Assembly: GCA_036872755.1 (NCBI GenBank)
Contig: JAVHNS010000005.1
Span: forward strand, 1,984,001 to 2,048,000
DNA from: Orbilia blumenaviensis
Lineage: Eukaryota; Ascomycota; Orbiliomycetes; Orbiliales; Orbiliaceae
Length of the DNA stretch: 64,000 nucleotides
Direction: 5' to 3'
Both the position numbers and the translations under genes were made by a program. This document shows positions 59,300 to 64,000 of this stretch, piece by piece. The notes beneath the pieces were generated by a model. That model saw only the letters and a list, made by a program, of their open reading frames with translations, had not been told where the DNA came from and did not search any database. Every line of letters begins with the position of its first letter. Position 1 is the stretch's first letter.

Positions 59300-60705
59300 T
59301 CATGCGGTATATAGCCGCAGTTTGATGTTCGATGTGGAACTTCCCGCCATGTTAACCAAGTCGTTTTTCCGCTGCATGATGTAACCTACTTCCGACCTAT
59401 ATCTTTGTCAAATACAATAAAATGCATTCAATGAACTTGCGTCTATCGGTACCTATCCTGCAAGGGCTCAAAGGGCAGACGGAAAACCCATGATCCCTTT
59501 CTCTGCCGTCCTTGCAGCCCCATCGCCCTCCCTTCCCAGATTTCTGGGTCTGATGTAGCTATTTTCGACAACATACTTTGGATAGCGTTGCGTGGAATTT
59601 TGAGCTTTTGCTTTTTCTAAAGCCTCAGGTGGAGTGGAGTTCGGCCAGGATTTCGCCTGTCCTGCAGCCAATGCCAGGGTCGACGACCGCGAAGCATTTT
59701 AAGCGCCCACGGCCGGCGCCAATAAGAAGCCATAATCTCGACTTCCCACCATGAGGCAAATTGGAAAAGACTGGGGTCCTTTGCTGAATCTCAAGCTGAC
59801 GTGTCTTGGGGAAGTAATCGCTGAAGACTTCGAGAGGGCAAGAGGTAAGATCCTTTCGAGATTGGGGTATCCTTCATACAGAGGTCTCGATCCTACCAAA
59901 GCGTCTTGATGGTTGCGCAAATTCGAAAAGGGCCCGTGGTGGGGGATACAGTCGAAGTGAGATTTCGATTTGGGTGCGCCGAGCACTAAAATTGGCCGAA
60001 GTGCACACCACCTGATCGTGTGAATTGCTTTCAGCCAAGCTTCGACGGCCTGCAGCGCAATCTGTGCCGGCCAGAAATTGGAATTTGCATCACAAAGCAA
60101 ATATATTTGCTCTCGAGAACCGGGGTGCTTCGGCCCATGCAAGAACGGGAGTCAGGAACATTTGCTCTGGCGCTTTTTCTCCTTCGGCCAATCAGGTGCG
60201 CCACACGGGTGCTTTGCTCGGTTCGAGCTAGGAACTTGTCTCGACTGAATAAAAGTCCTTATTTGCCTGGGCAAGTGCGAATTTTATCTGCTGGGAAACT
60301 CGTCATCATTATGATTCCCCTTCTCCTCTTCTCCTCTTCAGTTCATCTTTCTTTCAGCAAGTTCTGTTCGTTATAGCTTTCTTCAGTTCTTTTCTTCACG
60401 AGAGACGCGATAAAGGTTATCATCGGCGAGAGTTCTAAACGACGTAAGTGCATCCAACACCAGCCAAGATTTCACCCCTCCATCCCGCATTTGCTGTTGT
60501 CCCGGACAAGCTAACTGAGATGCTCTGATTTCTGTTTTGTCGTTAGGATCCCGAACTGACCGTTAGCTGCTTATCTTGCCGTATATATTGAATCGCAGAC
60601 TCTTTGACCCATATTTTTAATATTTTCCGCATCATTTGCGTGGCATTTTGCCCTCATAATATTTAACTTCTACCCATATTTCACGCCCTTGCCTCCGTCT
60701 CCACA
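59300..60705. other. intergenic with probable 5'-UTR intron of the WW/PhoD gene
   Basis: 1.4 kb. A 147-codon minus-strand frame at 59699-60142 has no family features. A good intron (60444-60546; donor GTAAGT, branch-like CTAACTGA near 60510, acceptor CGTTAG) probably lies in the 5' leader of the next gene, preceded by a pyrimidine-rich transcription-start region near 60305-60400. Confidence 0.45.
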
Positions 60706-63700
60706 ATGGCCGGCCGTCGCGGAGACGAACTCTTTCTCGATACCGAAAACATCGGTCCTATCAGGGTGAATAGGCCACCGCGACGGGATTCCGTAGATGG
60801 TGCCAGTTTGGCGGCCCAGGAGCGTACTTTGCGGCAGGAACCGCCGCTGCCTCGCATGAGAAGGACCCAGACGCAGCCTTTAGAAAACTCGCTGCCTTAC
60901 CCTGATAGGCCGGCTGCAGAGCGGGAGCAGCACATTCAACCCATTGCTCCGCTTCGCACAGCATCAGCATCCCCTCCTGCGGCCCTGCAGGCAGGTCCGC
61001 CAAAGGGAAGCTTACCAGCTCCACCGGCATTCAGAGCTGCCAGAGCGCCAAAATTACAGCCTGCTCCCGCTGGTCGAGCTGACCGAGGGGATAAGCCTAC
61101 ATCCCCGATTTTAAGCTCTGGGCCTCCAGAGGTTCCTCAAGCTCTGAATCCATACCCAGAATATCACCAGCAGTACTGGCCGCCACAGGCCGGTTTAGAT
61201 AGATCGTTTTCGACAGCTTCTAACATCACTGTCGCAGCGAGACGAGGATCACCGGCCCCACCAGAAACCCCAGAAATCGAGCCCAGTGAAGTATTTTCTT
61301 ACTCGACCCATGGGGGTAGGCCAGGCCCCGCCCCAGATCGGGGGTCGCCAGCTCTCCATTATTCCACTTCTCAGGCCTCGACCAATTCTGGAGCAATCCC
61401 GATTTTACTCGATCCAACATCACCCAGTCTCAGCCAGACATCTCATACTACAAACCAGAGGAAAGGCACTTCTCGTGCTTCTCAGATTTTTGGCACACAA
61501 GGGGTCACTATTGAAGAGGACGATGAGGCGACCCCCGTACGGGAATCTGCACCAAATCGACCATGGACACCGACTGAATCAAACGGAGCTTACAATCATG
61601 GTCCATTAACCTCGTACCAGGGAGCAAAGAGACAAGAGCAACCTACACAAAGGGCCTCCCAGCAATCTACACCAGTCAGCAGTACCCCACAGACTGGACG
61701 TCGGGACCCGCTGGAGGCGGATTTCGCGAAATTGAACGTTGGGGAAGATGCACCACCAGCATATGATAGTCTGGCAGCCTCAGGGCAGGCACCCGCCACC
61801 AGTGCGTACCCTGCAGACAAGCCTGGTCCTGCTGCTACGGAGACGGCAGCAGTTCAAGCACAACCACAGCAACAACCCCAGCAACCCCAGCAGCCTCAAC
61901 AGGTCCAGATCCAACCTCCAGTTCAGCAGCCAACTCCAGTTCAGCACCCGCAACAATCAATGACCCCGCAGCCGCAAGGTATGCAGATACCACAAATCCA
62001 GGGCGGAATCCCCGGCCAGCCAGGGTACCCGCAGCCACAGATGGTAAATGGGCAGATGCCAAACGGACATATACCTCAGCAACAGGGGATCCCGATGCAA
62101 GCTGGTCCGTCTCAACAACAGCAGGGTTACCAACTGGTCGACCAGAAGTCTGAGACTATCACAACCCAGTATGTGACTCTTCCGGATACGAAACATTATA
62201 TGGATCCGGGTCCGGCTTCTCCTCCCCCTCTTCCAGATGGGTGGATGAGCCACCTCGACCAGGCCTCAGGCCAATACTATTATATCCATATCCCTACTCA
62301 AAGAACACAGTGGGAGTTCCCAGCGCCAGAGACCGGTATCAGTTTGATGAGTGGGGGGCCAGTCTCCCCAGGATTCGGTCCCATGTCTCCCGGTGTTATG
62401 TCGCCAGGTCTCTTCTCCGAGGCTATGATGAGCCCTGCACCTTCGACTTTTGGAATGCAAATGACACTACCACCAGCCACTCCGGCACAAGTTCCTATTA
62501 ATATTCCTGGTGTTTCTATGTTTAAAGTTGCACCCAGCAATGGCGTTTATTTCGGTCCTCATCTGAGATACACCAATATGGACCTCGAACAGGGTATTTG
62601 GCTGGGTTCTATTTTGCTCGTTACGGCTGTTGAGCCGCCCACAATTCATTTGCATCAAACAATCGACCTCTCGCCAAACCCAAGGCAACTGGAAGGACAC
62701 CCGATTTTCGCACATAAGAATTGGACTTTCTACAGATATGACATTGATATCAGAATGGCCGAGGCCCCCACGAAATGGACATACGCTGTGACATCCCTAG
62801 CGGGATGCACCAGGTATGAATTTTTGGTAGCAGCGAAACAAGACCGGAGTTGGAGGTTTATTGCTCACAGTTGCAATGACTTTTCTCCATCTTATCCACA
62901 GCAAGAAAGATCAAAAATCGGTGGCTCTGGTTACATGTGGAAAGATGTCATGCAGAAACATATCGAGGTTGGGGGCTTCCACTGCCAGATTGGTGCTGGT
63001 AATCAGGTTTACGCTGATAGGATGTGGAAGGAAATTCCACTACTCAAGGTACGAGATATCGAACATCTACTACTTAGGGTTATGCTTACGTCATAATTAG
63101 GATTGGCTTGATTTGAAGGGTAAGGACGTCAGGAAGGATGCGGCATGGACAGCAAGACATGAAGAAGATGTCCAGCACGCTTACTTCCACTATTATACCT
63201 CTACATTCGACCAACCCCATATCCGAGAGGCCTGGGCACAAATCCCACACATTTGTCAGATTGACTCCCATGATATGTAAGTTTATAACTGTTGCTTTTC
63301 AAATATCTGGATTATTCGCTTACAAATCTATAGTTTTGATGGCTTCGGTTCGTATCCAGAATACATGCAATTTTCCAACATGTTCAAAAACATCGGCAGA
63401 ATAGCGCTCGACTGGTACCTCCTGTTCCAGCATCATACCACGTTGAGTATTTTGAAGGCAGTTCCAGATGACAGAGATCTGTTCAGTGTTACGGGGACTG
63501 GTTGGCATTTTATCAAGTATCTCGGACCCGGCTTGGCAGTTGTTGGCCCAGATACCAGATCCGAACGAAACCCACATCAAGTTATGGCTGGACCTACCTA
63601 TCAGGGGCTCTTCCCGAGGATAGCGACCCTACCGTCCTCAGTACAGCATGTGCTATTGATTCTTTCGGTGCCAATTATCTTCCCAAGGATGGAAATTGCA

Positions 63701-64000
63701 GAATCGGTAGCCACGACTATGCAAACTGGTAAGAAGGCCGTAAATGGACTTTTCAATATGACAGGAAAAGTTGCCGGAGGTGTTGCCGGGATTGTCGGGG
63801 CGAAGGGTCTAGTTGGAGAAGGCTTCAACAGTGTCAAGAGGGCAGTCGGAAAGACTGGCATGTTGAGCAACGTTGTCTCAATATTTGGAGAGGTCGACTT
63901 GCTTGATGATCTTAGAGACCACTGGACACATCAATCCAAGGTAGGATTTCACATATGTCTAACTCGATTAGGAAAACTTGCTCATATATTACGTAGGATC
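60706..64000 (+). CDS. WW-domain / PhoD-like phosphatase protein (3' end missing)
   Basis: Exons 60706-63048, 63101-63276, 63334-63940 and 63997 to beyond the right edge; 1042 residues are visible up to 63940. Residues 1-500 are disordered, rich in Pro, Gln and Ser, with a glutamine/proline tract near 380-430 (QQQPQQPQQPQQ). A WW domain sits at about 509-540 (LPDGWMSHLDQASGQYYY, second Trp in TQWEFP). Then a beta-rich N-terminal part of the PhoD-like fold, and the catalytic part begins with QIDSHDIFDGFGSYPEYM, the metal-ligand block of this fungal PhoD subfamily, preserved across the second splice site. Such proteins are predicted metallophosphatases; their substrate is not known. Later metal ligands lie outside or after position 63940. 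Confidence 0.88.

Noticed and set aside
59699..60142. 147-codon minus-strand frame between ARC40 and the WW/PhoD gene
   Set aside because: No recognisable domain, and it overlaps the presumed leader side of the downstream gene.
1..64000. CRISPR arrays, insertion sequences, rRNA genes
   Set aside because: No regularly spaced repeats, bacterial transposase genes or rRNA motifs were seen; the intron-rich genes show a eukaryotic nuclear origin.

Overview
The window is nuclear DNA from a filamentous ascomycete (Pezizomycotina). The evidence is protein-coding genes with several short GT-AG introns (mostly 50-160 nt, often with a CTAAC/CTRAC branch point before the acceptor), fungus-specific families (Rgd2-type F-BAR/RhoGAP, DUF1688/Urc4, TmpA-type oxidoreductase, Izh3-type PAQR, WW+PhoD protein), fungal forms of universal genes (UTP13, PUP3, CDC6, SAD1, ARC40) and gene-dense blocks broken by kilobases of empty DNA. 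The many micro-exons and the B-box/GTPase/RING/patatin fusion would fit an early-diverging lineage (Orbiliomycetes or Pezizomycetes), but that placement is a guess. All exon junctions given here were assembled by hand from splice signals, reading phase and family conservation; none has transcript support.

Layout. 1-25.9 kb is gene-dense: the 3' part of an Rgd2-like RhoGAP (+), an Izh3-like PAQR receptor (+), a four-exon micro-gene for an 80-residue membrane protein with an Ish1-like motif (-), Ubx4/TUG (-), an F-box/zinc protein (+), Urc4 (-), a 1224-residue patatin fusion (-), UTP13 (+), proteasome beta-3 PUP3 (-) and a 4CL-like acyl-CoA ligase (-). 25.9-32.0 kb has no gene I can support. 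32-41.6 kb is sparse: an intronless TmpA-like membrane oxidoreductase, a GNAT acetyltransferase and two unrelated F-box proteins. 42.3-45.6 kb holds CDC6 and an unknown protein. 45.6-53.4 kb looks accessory: a 297-bp MITE with 47-bp terminal inverted repeats and a TA duplication, a small gene pair that may be one frameshifted gene, a 23-bp tandem repeat, an unknown 667-residue protein and an AT-rich block. 53.4-64 kb is housekeeping again: an unknown membrane protein, the splicing factor SAD1, the Arp2/3 subunit ARC40 and the start of a WW/PhoD-phosphatase protein that runs off the right edge.

The genes do not form one pathway. Several pairs share divergent promoters (UBX4/F-box, patatin fusion/UTP13, SAD1/ARC40) or close convergent ends (F-box/URC4, UTP13/PUP3, membrane protein/SAD1). 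The strongest candidate for an undescribed system is the patatin fusion at 13.6-17.8 kb. It joins a zinc finger, a large-GTPase-like P-loop domain, a second zinc finger, a RING finger and an intact patatin catalytic dyad in one protein, an architecture that suggests a nucleotide-gated lipase of the fungal innate-immunity or incompatibility type.
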